Positions 43,875 through 52,419 of a DNA stretch of 64,000 nucleotides are shown here, in pieces. Position numbers and translations under genes: made by a program. A model generated the notes under the pieces. The model did no database searches. It worked only from the letters and a program-made list of their open reading frames with translations, and was not told where the DNA came from. Where the stretch lies: assembly GCF_947503855.1 (NCBI RefSeq), contig NZ_CANNFF010000009.1, forward strand, positions 100,120 to 164,119, written 5' to 3'. The DNA is from an uncultured Polaribacter sp. (GTDB lineage Bacteria; Bacteroidota; Bacteroidia; Flavobacteriales; Flavobacteriaceae). Within the stretch, counting starts at the first letter, position 1. Each line of letters opens with the position of its first letter.

Positions 43875-44127
43875 TTATTGGTCTGTATATTGTGAAATAG
43901 AATCAATATATAACTCAGTATCAAGCTCTATCCACAACATAAAATTATCAAAACCTTTGGTGGTAATTTTTTGATTGTTATAAATTAATTTTTTTATCTG
44001 AATTTCGTCAACCTTTATTATTTTTTTGATAAACCTACTTGTTTTCATTAACTTTAAAAGAGATTAATGCTCCTTTTTCTATTGTAACAACACTATTTTT
44101 ATAGTTAAGAGAAAGTATATTATTCAT
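43875..44127 (-). pseudogene. Two overlapping short frames, possibly one frameshifted gene
   Basis: On the minus strand, ORF A (44127-44035, 30 residues, MNNILSLNYKNSVVTIEKGA...) ends in TAG. ORF B (44048-43875, 57 residues, MKTSRFIKKIIKVDEIQIKK...) begins 14 bases inside it in another frame. Both halves have protein-like composition, and joining them would give a smooth protein of about 83 residues. A single-base indel is one explanation; two separate small genes is the other. No family is recognised. It lies between recA and the pseudouridine synthase gene. Confidence 0.4.
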
Positions 44128-44236
44128 GTTTATAAATTATATGACAATACTACAAAATTCGAAATTATTTTTTAGGAATTTATAGAGAGTTTTTTGTAAC
44201 TTGCTATACTTTTTAAAAAACAATTTAGCAATATTT

Positions 44237-45247
44237 ATGGCAGCAGCAGATAAAGAAAAAACAGCAAAACTAAAGGCTTTACAACTAACTTTAGATAAAT
44301 TAGATAAAACTTACGGAAAAGGCTCTGTAATGAAATTAGGAGATGTAGTAACCGAAGATGTAGATGCGATTTCATCTGGTTCTTTAGGTTTAGATTTAGC
44401 TTTAGGTGTTGGTGGTTATCCAAGAGGTAGAGTTATCGAAATTTATGGACCAGAATCATCAGGTAAAACAACCTTAACAATACATGCAATTGCAGAAGCA
44501 CAAAAAGCAGGTGGTATTGCAGCATTTATTGATGCAGAACATGCTTTTGATAAATTTTATGCAGAAAATTTGGGGGTTGATATAGATAATTTAATTATTT
44601 CTCAACCAGATCATGGAGAACAAGCATTAGAAATTGCAGACAATTTAATTCGTTCTGGAGCTATAGATATTGTTGTTATTGACTCTGTTGCAGCATTAAC
44701 ACCAAAATCTGAAATTGAAGGTGAGATGGGAGACTCTAAAATGGGTTTACATGCACGTTTAATGTCTCAAGCCTTGCGTAAATTAACAGGTACTATTTCC
44801 AAAACAAATTGTACGGTTATATTTATCAATCAATTACGTGAAAAAATTGGGGTAATGTTTGGTAACCCAGAAACAACTACAGGAGGTAATGCACTTAAGT
44901 TTTATGCATCAGTTCGTTTAGATATTAGAAGAAGAACACAAATTAAAGACGGAGACAAAGTTATTGGAAACAGTACCAAAGTTAAAATAGTTAAAAATAA
45001 AGTAGCGCCTCCTTTTCAAATTGCAGAATTTGATATTATGTATGGACAGGGAATTTCTAAAGTTGGTGAAATTTTAGACATTGGTGTTGAATTAGGAATT
45101 GTTAAAAAAAGTGGTTCTTGGTTTAGTTATGGCGAAACCAAATTAGGCCAAGGTAGAGATGCTGTTAAAGGTTTGATAAAAGACAATCCAGAATTAGCAG
45201 AAGAGTTAGAAGGAAAAATAAAAGATGCCATTGATAATCAAGAATAA
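44237..45247 (+). CDS. recA: Recombinase RecA
   Basis: RecA forms ATP-dependent filaments on single-stranded DNA for homologous recombination and SOS induction. The frame opens at a TTG (44201), but ATG at 44237 gives [20 protein letters not shown] and 336 residues, the expected form. Walker A is GPESSGKTT (about 66-74). Other hallmarks are the [15 protein letters not shown] region, [22 protein letters not shown] and [20 protein letters not shown] (loop L2 region, about 205-224). A terminator follows. No LexA-type box was recognised. Confidence 0.98.
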   Translation: MAAADKEKTAKLKALQLTLDKLDKTYGKGSVMKLGDVVTEDVDAISSGSLGLDLALGVGGYPRGRVIEIYGPESSGKTTLTIHAIAEAQKAGGIAAFIDAEHAFDKFYAENLGVDIDNLIISQPDHGEQALEIADNLIRSGAIDIVVIDSVAALTPKSEIEGEMGDSKMGLHARLMSQALRKLTGTISKTNCTVIFINQLREKIGVMFGNPETTTGGNALKFYASVRLDIRRRTQIKDGDKVIGNSTKVKIVKNKVAPPFQIAEFDIMYGQGISKVGEILDIGVELGIVKKSGSWFSYGETKLGQGRDAVKGLIKDNPELAEELEGKIKDAIDNQE

Positions 45248-45304
45248 GTTAGTAAAACTAAACCTGATAAAAATCGGCATGTAATCAATATTATATTATT
45301 TTTA

Positions 45305-45341
45305 AACTGCTATAAATTAATCAATCTATAGCAGTTTTTTT
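45305..45341 (+). terminator. recA terminator
   Basis: AACTGCTATA (45305-45314) pairs perfectly with TATAGCAGTT (45327-45336) around a 12-base loop and is followed by a T run. It lies 58 bases after the recA stop. Confidence 0.9.
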
Positions 45342-45389
45342 ATGCCTTATTTTTAATTATTTTTGAGAGTATAAGTAAACTATTTTACA

Positions 45390-45929
45390 TTGATAAAAGT
45401 AGCAGAAAACCTTTTTTTAAAAGAAATAAAAAACTCCGATTGCGCAACTCTTTATAGTTTGATGCAAGAAATATATCCATCAGCTTACAAACATTTTTGG
45501 TTAGATGATGGGCAATGGTATGTAAACACTCAATATGCTAAAGAAAATATTTTAAAAGAACTATTAGTAACAAATGCAAATTATTATTTTATTGTTTATA
45601 AGGATGAATTTGTGGGCAATTTTAGAATTATTTGGGATGAAAAATTATCAGGTTTGTCTCAAGAAAAACAAGTAAAATTACATCGTATTTATTTGCATCA
45701 AAAATTACAAGGTAAAGGAATAGGAAAACAATTATTACTTTGGTTTGAAGCTTTTTCTAAATTAAAAAACTATACTGTTATTTGGTTAGACGCTATGGAT
45801 GCACAACCACAAGCATTTCAGTTTTACAAAAATTTGGGTTATAAATACCATTCGCACACCTTTTTAATGTTTGATAATATGTTAGATGAGGTTAAAAAAA
45901 TGAGTCAGCTTTATAAAGAAATTAAGTAA
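45390..45929 (+). CDS. GNAT family N-acetyltransferase
   Basis: This 179-residue GNAT protein has the acetyl-CoA-binding loop LHQKLQGKGIGKQLLLWFE (about 104-122; Q-x2-G-x-G/A) and a C-terminal MDAQPQAFQFYKNLGYKYH, which is the usual last strand-helix. The substrate is unknown. The only plausible start is TTG at 45390, giving MIKVAENLFLKEI. It follows recA after a terminator and is therefore independent. Confidence 0.85.
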   Translation: MIKVAENLFLKEIKNSDCATLYSLMQEIYPSAYKHFWLDDGQWYVNTQYAKENILKELLVTNANYYFIVYKDEFVGNFRIIWDEKLSGLSQEKQVKLHRIYLHQKLQGKGIGKQLLLWFEAFSKLKNYTVIWLDAMDAQPQAFQFYKNLGYKYHSHTFLMFDNMLDEVKKMSQLYKEIK

Positions 45930-45931
45930 AT

Positions 45932-46084
45932 TTATTCGTTAGACAATACCTTAACCAACCATAATATTAAATAAGCACCAATACCAAAACCAACAAATAG
46001 TACTAATAAAACAAACAGAATTCTAATATTTTTTGCTGTAAAATTTGTTTTTGTACTTAACCATTTACATACTCCTAAAATCAT
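45932..46084 (-). CDS. PspC-domain mini-protein, 50 aa
   Basis: ATG at 46084 to TAA at 45932-45934 encodes 50 residues. The opening ILGVCKWLSTKTNFTAKNIR matches the PspC motif (GVCxGLAxxxxxxxxxxR), and a single long hydrophobic segment follows (ILFVLLVLFVGFGIGAYLIL). PspC domains occur in phage-shock/envelope-stress membrane proteins; stand-alone versions are common in Bacteroidota. It converges on the GNAT gene with almost no gap. Confidence 0.75.
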   Translation of the reverse strand: MILGVCKWLSTKTNFTAKNIRILFVLLVLFVGFGIGAYLILWLVKVLSNE

Positions 46085-46194
46085 AATTTTTGTTTTTTAA
46101 TATTGATAATAAAAAGACTTTTTAAAAAACGCTTAAATTACTTTAAACATATATTTGTTTTCCCTGGATGAAAGAAAAAATTTACACCAGAGTT

Positions 46195-46218
46195 TTCCCC
46201 TTTGGGGAATTAAAGGGG
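46195..46218. repeat. CCCC/GGGG hairpin repeat downstream of dut
   Basis: CCCCTTTGGGG (46197-46207) followed by AATTAAAGGGG allows alternative stems. On the minus strand CCCCTTT can pair with AAAGGGG just past the dut stop. No T run follows, so it may be a dispersed repeat rather than a terminator. Confidence 0.45.
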
Positions 46219-46221
46219 CTT

Positions 46222-46653
46222 TTAAACTCCTGTACTACCAAAACCACCAGAACCACGTTCTGTTTCACTTAAAACAGTTACTTCTTGCCAATTTATACGT
46301 TCATGTTTTGCAATTACTAATTGTGCAATTCTTTCGCCATCATTAATTACAAAATCTTGCTTAGATAAATTAACTAAAATTACACCAATTTCTCCTCGGT
46401 AATCTGCATCTACAGTTCCAGGGCTGTTTAAAACCGTAATTCCCTTTTTAGCGGCCAAACCACTTCTAGGTCTAACTTGCGCTTCAAAACCAATTGGTAA
46501 CGCTATAAATAATCCTGTTTTTACAATGGCTCTTTCTAAAGGTTTTAATATAATTGCTTCACTAATATTTGCTCTTAAATCCATACCGGCAGCACCTTCT
46601 GTTTCGTAGTTTGGTGTAGCGTGTTTTGATTTATTTATAATTTGTACGTTCAT
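46222..46653 (-). CDS. dut: dUTP diphosphatase
   Basis: Dut hydrolyses dUTP to dUMP and PPi, limiting uracil in DNA and feeding dTMP synthesis. The trimeric dUTPase motifs are present: AAGMDLRA (motif 1), [12 protein letters not shown] (motif 2), [11 protein letters not shown] (motif 3), GERIAQLVI (motif 4) and [12 protein letters not shown] (motif 5, C-terminal arm). The frame extends upstream to 46701, but the ATG at 46653 gives the standard [14 protein letters not shown] start and 143 residues. Confidence 0.97.
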   Translation of the reverse strand: MNVQIINKSKHATPNYETEGAAGMDLRANISEAIILKPLERAIVKTGLFIALPIGFEAQVRPRSGLAAKKGITVLNSPGTVDADYRGEIGVILVNLSKQDFVINDGERIAQLVIAKHERINWQEVTVLSETERGSGGFGSTGV

Positions 46654-46655
46654 TA

Positions 46656-46941
46656 TTAATAATATAAAAATGTAATTGTTTCTAAAAATTCTGCTTTCCA
46701 AAAAGATTCTGTATGTTTTCCTCCAGCCACTATTTTGGTGTGTATATTTTCTTTTGTAAACCCCAAATCTACTAATAATTTTGACATATTATTGGTGTCA
46801 GCCATCATAGTACCTCCTTCAGTATCTTTAAAATTGAAACATTGCACGTTTTAGTAGGTTTTTTTCAGTTGCATTTGTTTCTTTTTTATAAGAAAATATT
46901 AAAGAAAACATACAAGTTAAAACCAAAAATTAATTTTTCAT
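46656..46941 (-). pseudogene. Remnant of an exported alpha/beta-hydrolase (esterase)
   Basis: The 3' part (from a GTG at 46847) encodes [20 protein letters not shown] and then [17 protein letters not shown]. This is the C-terminus of a putative-esterase alpha/beta hydrolase, including the catalytic-His segment GGKH. Upstream, ATG at 46941 starts a signal-peptide-like stretch (FLVLTCMFSLIFSYKKE) that has a TAA as its fourth codon and is not in frame with the 3' part. The serine nucleophile core (about 200 residues) is absent. This looks like an internally deleted gene with only its ends left, next to dut. Confidence 0.6.
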
Positions 46942-47009
46942 AGAAAACAAATGTGCTTTTACAAATATAATAATTCAAAGAAGTATTCATCAAAAGATAC
47001 TAATTTTAT

Positions 47010-47017
47010 TACATTTG
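47010..47017 (+). promoter_or_regulatory. Putative gpsA promoter, -7 box
   Basis: TACATTTG matches TAnnTTTG and lies 20 bases before the gpsA ATG. Confidence 0.45.
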
Positions 47018-47037
47018 AGCTTTAAACTAAATGTAGA

Positions 47038-48033
47038 ATGGACGAACATACAAATATTGCAGTAATTGGTGGCGGTAGTTGGGCAACAGCAATTGTAAAA
47101 ATGTTACAAGAAAATTTAGAAACAGTAGGTTGGTATATGCGAAATGAATCTATAATTGCTCATATTATAGAAAATGATCATAACCCTAAATATTTATCTT
47201 CAGCAGATGTTTATGCTAATAAGTTAGATTTAACAGGAGATATTAATAAAATTGTAACGAATTACGATGTCCTTATTTTTGCAATTCCCTCTGCTTTTTT
47301 AACTTCAGAATTAGACAAACTAACTACATCTCTAGAAAATAAAATTGTTTTTTCTGCTATTAAAGGTATTGTGCCAGAAACAGGTTTAATTGTTGGCGAA
47401 CATTTTAATCAACAATATAACATTCCTATAGAAAATATAGGTGTTATTACTGGACCTTGTCATGCAGAAGAGGTGGCAATGGAGCGTTTATCTTATTTAA
47501 CCATTGCTTGTCAAGATGAAGAAAAAGCAAAATTTATAAGTAAATCTTTAGAAAGTTGGTATATAAAAACCAAAATTTCTGATGACATTATTGGAACAGA
47601 ATATGCAGCCATGTTAAAAAACATTTACGCTGTTGCTGCAGGTATTGCTCATGGATTAGGGTATGGTGATAATTTTCAGTCAGTTTTAATGAGCAATGCA
47701 ATTCGCGAAATGAAAAAGTTTATTAAAAAAGTACACAAAATGAAACGTAACATAAACAACTCTGCTTATTTGGGTGATTTGTTAGTTACTGGCTATTCTG
47801 TTTTTTCTAGAAACCGACAGTTTGGCAATATGATTGGTAAAGGATACACAGTAAAATCTGCTCAAATGGAAATGAGTATGATTGCAGAAGGATATTATGC
47901 CACAAAAAGCGCCTTTAAATTAAAAGAAAAAAACGGTGCTAACACACCCATTATCAACGCAGTTTATAACGTTTTGTATAATCATAAAGACCCTAAAAAG
48001 GAGTTTAAAAAACTAACACACAAACTTAATTAG
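47038..48033 (+). CDS. gpsA: Glycerol-3-phosphate dehydrogenase (NAD(P)+)
   Basis: GpsA reduces dihydroxyacetone phosphate to sn-glycerol-3-phosphate for phospholipid synthesis. The 331 residues show an N-terminal Rossmann motif IGGGSWATAIVKML (about 10-23; the usual GAGSWGTA reads GGGSWATA), IKGIVPETG, ITGPCHAEEVAM and the catalytic-lysine region EYAAMLKNIYAVAAGIAHGL (about 188-207). GDLLVTGYSVFSRNRQFG follows. The length is typical. Confidence 0.96.
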   Translation: MDEHTNIAVIGGGSWATAIVKMLQENLETVGWYMRNESIIAHIIENDHNPKYLSSADVYANKLDLTGDINKIVTNYDVLIFAIPSAFLTSELDKLTTSLENKIVFSAIKGIVPETGLIVGEHFNQQYNIPIENIGVITGPCHAEEVAMERLSYLTIACQDEEKAKFISKSLESWYIKTKISDDIIGTEYAAMLKNIYAVAAGIAHGLGYGDNFQSVLMSNAIREMKKFIKKVHKMKRNINNSAYLGDLLVTGYSVFSRNRQFGNMIGKGYTVKSAQMEMSMIAEGYYATKSAFKLKEKNGANTPIINAVYNVLYNHKDPKKEFKKLTHKLN

Positions 48034-48082
48034 TAGTTTAAAAGTTATTTTCTTTTTAAGGTTTTATTTTCTATAAATTGTT

Positions 48083-48090
48083 TATTTTTG
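48083..48090 (+). promoter_or_regulatory. Putative promoter of the ACT-domain gene, -7 box
   Basis: TATTTTTG fits TAnnTTTG and lies 30 bases before the ATG at 48121. Confidence 0.35.
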
Positions 48091-48120
48091 AACATTCGTT
48101 TAAAATATTAAACAACTACC

Positions 48121-48780
48121 ATGAAAACAATACAAGAAGTTGTAGAAAGTACCATTAGAAAAACTCCTTTTATAGAAGAAGCTTTACATGAAAAGTTGAT
48201 AAACGTTTCTTCTTTAGCAAGAATTATTTTACCAGAAGTTTCTGCTGTTTTAAAAAAAGATGTTAAAGTAGGTGCAGTAATGATGGCTATCAACAGGCTT
48301 TCTCCTGCAAGTGAGTTACGTATTAGAAAAAATATAAAAAAACTAGCCTTAGATTTAGGAGATGTTATTGTACGTTCTGATTTATGCGATTTTACTTTTA
48401 AAAACACCCCTTCTTTATTAAAAGAAATTGCTAAAATTTTAAATAAATCTTCAGAAAGTTCAGACTATTTTTTAACGGTTTCTCAAGGTATTTTTGAAAC
48501 AAATATTGTTACCAGTAAAAACTTACAACCTTACGTTAATAAAATTTTCGATAAAGAAACCATTATTTCTAGTGTGTTAGATTTGGCATCCATCACTATA
48601 AAATTACCAAAAGATAACCAAGAGCAATCTGGTATTTATTATTTTATATTAAAACAATTAGCTTGGGCAGATATTTCTTTACAAGAAATAATTTCTACCA
48701 CAAATGAAATGACAATTGTCGTAAAAGAAGAAGATATAAATCAAACATTTGCCATTTTAATGGATATGAAATTGAGCTAA
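48121..48780 (+). CDS. ACT-domain protein, aspartate-kinase C-terminus-like
   Basis: This 219-residue soluble protein has an N-terminal helical part (VESTIRKTPFIEEALHEKLI) and two ACT-like beta-alpha-beta halves (about 75-145 and 150-215), ending EISTTNEMTIVVKEEDINQT-like, reminiscent of the SxxEISxxxxxxxVxxxD motif of aspartate kinase regulatory domains. No kinase domain is present, so it is unlikely to be an active kinase despite the usual database label. It may bind an amino acid as a sensor. It is five bases upstream of the MFS gene and probably co-transcribed. Confidence 0.7.
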   Translation: MKTIQEVVESTIRKTPFIEEALHEKLINVSSLARIILPEVSAVLKKDVKVGAVMMAINRLSPASELRIRKNIKKLALDLGDVIVRSDLCDFTFKNTPSLLKEIAKILNKSSESSDYFLTVSQGIFETNIVTSKNLQPYVNKIFDKETIISSVLDLASITIKLPKDNQEQSGIYYFILKQLAWADISLQEIISTTNEMTIVVKEEDINQTFAILMDMKLS

Positions 48781-48785
48781 AAAAA

Positions 48786-50054
48786 ATGGCGAAAAACGAT
48801 CCTTATGCGGCACTTAGAATAAAGGAGTTTAATATTTTTTTATTTGTAAGATTTTTATTGGTTTTTGGTTGGTCTATGCAATTTATTGTTATTGAGTGGC
48901 AAGTCTACTCTATTACAAAAGACCCACTTTCTCTTGGTATTATTGGGTTGATGGAAATTATTCCAGCATTTTCTATGGCTTTATTTGCAGGCCATATCGT
49001 AGATCAATCAGAAAAAAGAAATTTATTAGCAAAGTGTACTGCTGCATTTTCTTTAATTAGTTTGGGTTTGTATTTTTTAACTACAGCAAACATTATTAAT
49101 AATTGGTCTACAAATACTATTTTGTATGGTATTTATGCACTCGTTTTTTTTGGTGGTTTTTTACGCTCATTTTTTGGTCCTACCATATTTTCTTTAGTTG
49201 CGCTATTAGTCCCTAAAAAAATATATCACAATGCTGCAACTTGGAGTACAAGTACTTGGAAAACAGCTTCTGTTTCTGGGGCACTTTTTGGTGGTTTTTT
49301 AATAAGTTGGATAGGTGTAGATAATACTTTATTATTGGTCTTTATACTAGTAATATTATCGTTAATTTTTACTTTTTCTATACAAAAGAAACCCATTTTA
49401 AATACAAAAATTGGCGAGCCAATGATGCAAAGTTTAAAAGCAGGTGTAAAATTTGTTTTTAAAACCAAAGAAATTTTAGGGGTTCTAACTTTAGATATGA
49501 TTGCAGTACTTTTTGGAGGTACAGTCGCTATTTTATCTGTTTTTGCACAAGATATTTTAAAAGTGGGCCCAGAAGGTTTTGGCCTTTTAAACGCCTCTAT
49601 TTCTATAGGAAGTATTGTAACTATGTTTTTAACAACCTATATTCCTATCAATAAAAAAACAGGACTAAAAATGTTGGTTTCTGTATTTATTTTTGGAATA
49701 AGTATCATTGCTTTTGGCTTATCTTCTATATTTTTGGTAAGTGTTTTAGCATTGTTTATAAGTGGTGCTGCAGATGGTATTTCTATGGTAATTCGTCAAA
49801 CCATTTTACAATTAAAAACACCAGATGATATGAGGGGTAGAGTGTCTTCTGTAAACTCTATGTTTGTAGGTTCTTCTAACGAACTTGGTGCGTTTGAAAG
49901 TGGTTTAGCAGCAAAATTAATTGGGCCAGTTGCAGCTGTTGTTTTTGGGGGTACAATGACTTTATTAACGGTTGGTTTTACAGCCATTACAAACCCAACT
50001 TTAAGAGAATTAGATTTAACTCAAGAAATTAAAGAAAACGAAAAAGAAGAATAA
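48786..50054 (+). CDS. MFS transporter (EntS/MFS_3-like)
   Basis: This 422-residue inner-membrane protein has about 12 membrane helices. The MFS motif A-like loop between helices 2 and 3 is GHIVDQSEKRNLLAK (about 59-73), and a matching loop lies in the second half (GISMVIRQTILQLKTPDDMRGRVSS). The family includes siderophore and drug exporters; the substrate is unknown. It follows the ACT-domain gene after five bases, an association worth noting because ACT domains sense amino acids. Confidence 0.88.
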   Translation: MAKNDPYAALRIKEFNIFLFVRFLLVFGWSMQFIVIEWQVYSITKDPLSLGIIGLMEIIPAFSMALFAGHIVDQSEKRNLLAKCTAAFSLISLGLYFLTTANIINNWSTNTILYGIYALVFFGGFLRSFFGPTIFSLVALLVPKKIYHNAATWSTSTWKTASVSGALFGGFLISWIGVDNTLLLVFILVILSLIFTFSIQKKPILNTKIGEPMMQSLKAGVKFVFKTKEILGVLTLDMIAVLFGGTVAILSVFAQDILKVGPEGFGLLNASISIGSIVTMFLTTYIPINKKTGLKMLVSVFIFGISIIAFGLSSIFLVSVLALFISGAADGISMVIRQTILQLKTPDDMRGRVSSVNSMFVGSSNELGAFESGLAAKLIGPVAAVVFGGTMTLLTVGFTAITNPTLRELDLTQEIKENEKEE

Positions 50055-50220
50055 ACCAACTCAAGAATCGTTCTAAATATATCAAAATAAGGTCTAATCA
50101 CAGGTATTAAACATTAATTTTTTATAGAATTTAGACATTTAAATAAATAGATTCGCCACCACCAAACTACATTATCTCAAAGTATTAATTTATTACCTTT
50201 ATCCAAAATAATACACTTTT

Positions 50221-51696
50221 ATGGAATATGGATTTCTATCAATAATACCACCTATTATTGCCATTATTTTAGCCTTAAGAACCAAGCAAGTATATATTGC
50301 TTTGTTATTTGGCATCTGGTTTTCTTGGTTAATTATAGAAGGCTGGAACCCCTTACAAGCCACTTTATCTATGGTAGAAGGAATGGTAAATGTATTTCAG
50401 TCCCAAGGAAACACAAGAACCATAATGTTTAGTGCTTTGGTAGGTGCTTTGTTAATATTTATTCAATTTTCTAGAGGTGTAGAGGGTTTTATAAATATTA
50501 TAAATAAAAAATTAGTAAAATTAGAAAGTAAAAAAACAGGTTACAGTAGAGTAATGGTGCAAATTCTGGCAACGTTAACAGGTTTGTTATTGTTTGTAGA
50601 AACCAGTATTAGTTCTTTAACTGTAGGGACATTGTATCGTCCAATTTTTGATAAATTAAAAATACCAAGAGAAAAACTCGCTTATATTGCAGATTCTAGT
50701 TCTGCACCTTCCTCAATTTTAATCCCTTTTAATGCATGGGGAGCTTTTATTATGGGCCTGTTATTAACACAAGGTATAGAGCAACCTTTTTCTGTAATGA
50801 TTGCCTCTATTAAATATAATTTTTATCCCTTATTGGCAATTATTTTAGTGTTTGTAGTTATTTTATCAAAAAGAGATTTTGGTTTGATGAAAAAAGCCGA
50901 AAAAAGAACCAAAGAAACAGGTTTGTTAATGAATAAAGGTTCTAAACCTATGGTTTCTGATGAAGTTACTTCTTTTCCGCCCAAAGAAGGCATACCACCT
51001 AAAGCCTATAATATGGTTGTCCCTTTATTGGTAATGGTTTGTATGATGCCCATCAACTTAATATATACGGGTTGGAATCAAGTAAAAACATACACTTCTA
51101 CTTTTGATCATGTACAACAAGCCATTGGTGTAGGTTCTGGATCTTCATCTGTTTTATATGCAGTAATTACAGCACTTTTAGTAGCTATTATTATGTATAT
51201 GATTCAGGGTTTTTTAAAACCCAAAGAAGCTGTAAACTTAACCTTAAAAGGGGTTAGCGAGTTAATGCCATTAGCCTTGTTAATGTTATTAGCCTTTGCT
51301 ATTGGAGACGCTTGTAAAGTATTAGACACAGGTAATTATGTGGCAAACGCAACAGAAAGTTGGTTATCGCCACAATTATTACCAGCAGTAGTTTTTATAG
51401 TAAGCTCTTTTATTGCTTTTTCTACAGGAACTTCTTGGGGTACTTTTGCAATTATGATGTTAATTTCTATACCTATGGCAAATACACATGGTGCAGATAT
51501 AACCATGGTAGTAGCAGCCACTTTAGGAGGTGGTATTTTCGGAGACCATTGTTCGCCCATTTCAGATACTTCCATTATTTCTTCTATGGCCTCTGCTAGC
51601 GATCACATAGATCATGTAAAAACACAATTACCTTATGCGCTTTTTGGTGGTTTAATTACGGTTATTTTGTATTTGATTCTTGGGTTTTTAGGGTAA
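50221..51696 (+). CDS. Na+/H+ antiporter, NhaC family
   Basis: This 491-residue integral membrane protein has about 11-12 helices. NhaC-type landmarks include GALLIFIQFSRGVEGF, VETSISSLTVGTLYRPIFDK, ADSSSAPSSILIPFNAWGAF (about 158-177) and, late, LGGGIFGDHCSPISDTSI (about 436-453), a segment conserved in NhaC/NhaP-like ion exchangers. The role is sodium export or pH homeostasis, fitting a marine lifestyle. Amino-acid/H+ exchange by some NhaC relatives is an alternative. Confidence 0.92.
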   Translation: MEYGFLSIIPPIIAIILALRTKQVYIALLFGIWFSWLIIEGWNPLQATLSMVEGMVNVFQSQGNTRTIMFSALVGALLIFIQFSRGVEGFINIINKKLVKLESKKTGYSRVMVQILATLTGLLLFVETSISSLTVGTLYRPIFDKLKIPREKLAYIADSSSAPSSILIPFNAWGAFIMGLLLTQGIEQPFSVMIASIKYNFYPLLAIILVFVVILSKRDFGLMKKAEKRTKETGLLMNKGSKPMVSDEVTSFPPKEGIPPKAYNMVVPLLVMVCMMPINLIYTGWNQVKTYTSTFDHVQQAIGVGSGSSSVLYAVITALLVAIIMYMIQGFLKPKEAVNLTLKGVSELMPLALLMLLAFAIGDACKVLDTGNYVANATESWLSPQLLPAVVFIVSSFIAFSTGTSWGTFAIMMLISIPMANTHGADITMVVAATLGGGIFGDHCSPISDTSIISSMASASDHIDHVKTQLPYALFGGLITVILYLILGFLG

Positions 51697-51788
51697 GTAA
51701 AGTACAATTCTACACTTGTTTAGAGCTTAATTTTTTGTTTAGTTTCAAACGGATTTAATCGATTTTCCATCCAGTTACCAACCAGTTT

Positions 51789-51808
51789 TGTCATTCCGTA
51801 GGAATCTT
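51789..51808. repeat. GTCATTCCGTAGGAATCT-type palindrome, left of GIY-YIG gene
   Basis: ATTCC-GTA-GGAAT (51793-51805) is a perfect stem-loop within TGTCATTCCGTAGGAATCTT. The segment TAGGAATCT (51799-51807) recurs at 52332-52340 on the other side of the GIY-YIG gene. Confidence 0.6.
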
Positions 51809-51889
51809 CTGGGTATAGTTTTGGGTTTTGTAGAGACATTTTGAGCAAGACAATTTGGGTGTGACAAGCTTTGTGTAATTGTGTGTGGG

Positions 51890-51914
51890 ATGCTTTCAGC
51901 ATGACAAACTGTGT
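51890..51914. repeat. Hairpin repeat copy A, left of GIY-YIG gene
   Basis: The stem ATGCT (51890-51894), loop TTC and AGCAT (51898-51902) are followed by GACAAACTGTGT. Copy B on the other side of the gene has the same layout with a compensatory base-pair change. A decayed third copy (TGACAAGCTTTGTGT) lies at 51862-51876. Confidence 0.75.
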
Positions 51915-51953
51915 GTTTCAAAAACTTTTAATAAAACTTTGGCTCAAACATAC

Positions 51954-52265
51954 TTATTCAAACAAATGATTCATAAATTCCATTTTAGCATTTTTTTCTA
52001 AAATCAAATTAATTTTCTTTTGTCTTGTTAAGTTTTTTATTTCTTTTTCTCTCGCAATTGCCTCTTGTATCCAACCAAAATGTTCATAATACAACAAATA
52101 ATGTACATTGTATTTCGCAGTAAAACTTTTAGGATTCTTTTTTTGTTGGTGCTGTTGTAATCTTAATTTTAGATTGTTGCTAACACCAGTATATAAAACC
52201 GTTTTATGTTTATTGGTAATAATGTAAACGTAAAAATTGTAGATACCTGAAGTGTGGGATATCAT
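51954..52265 (-). CDS. GIY-YIG nuclease superfamily protein, stand-alone
   Basis: This 103-residue single-domain GIY-YIG protein of the UPF0213/YhbQ-like type has the motif as YNFYVYIITNKHKTVLYTGV (GIY as FYVYI, YIG as LYTGV, residues about 9-28), the conserved LRLQQHQQKKN helix with catalytic Arg, and YYEHFGWIQEAIAREKEIKN with the Glu of the active site. Such nucleases are small DNA-strand-nicking enzymes of unclear role. The gene lies between direct copies of a palindromic repeat, which suggests that the unit is mobile or that the nuclease acts on the repeats (inference). Confidence 0.9.
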   Translation of the reverse strand: MISHTSGIYNFYVYIITNKHKTVLYTGVSNNLKLRLQQHQQKKNPKSFTAKYNVHYLLYYEHFGWIQEAIAREKEIKNLTRQKKINLILEKNAKMEFMNHLFE

Positions 52266-52331
52266 ATTGTGGTGGTGTTTAGGTTTGTTCTTTTTTTATT
52301 AAAGTAAAAATATGTAAAGTTTGTTATTTTT

Positions 52332-52340
52332 TAGGAATCT
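52332..52340. repeat. TAGGAATCT partial repeat, right of GIY-YIG gene
   Basis: TAGGAATCT followed by CATG duplicates the right half of the palindrome at 51789-51808, in the same orientation and in the same order relative to the following hairpin repeat. Confidence 0.5.
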
Positions 52341-52370
52341 CATGCGTGTAGTTTAGAATTTTTATGCGAG

Positions 52371-52395
52371 ACGCTTACAGCGTGACAAACTGTGT
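52371..52395. repeat. Hairpin repeat copy B, right of GIY-YIG gene
   Basis: ACGCT (52371-52375), loop TAC, AGCGT (52379-52383), then GACAAACTGTGT. Relative to copy A the stem pair T-A has become C-G, so pairing is kept, and the 12-base tail is identical. Confidence 0.75.
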
Positions 52396-52419
52396 ATGAA
52401 AAACTGTGTATTTTAAATA

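Noticed and set aside
46195..46218. Intrinsic terminator for dut
   Set aside because: Hairpin potential is present but there is no T run on the minus strand, so it is listed as a repeat instead.
48108..48407. 99-aa minus-strand ORF opposite the ACT-domain gene
   Set aside because: Overlaps a gene with recognisable ACT features and has random-like Ser/Lys/Thr composition.
51720..51902. Minus-strand 60-aa ORF downstream of the NhaC gene
   Set aside because: It runs through the palindromic repeat cluster and translates repeat sequence (SHTQLHKACHTQ); no independent evidence of a gene.
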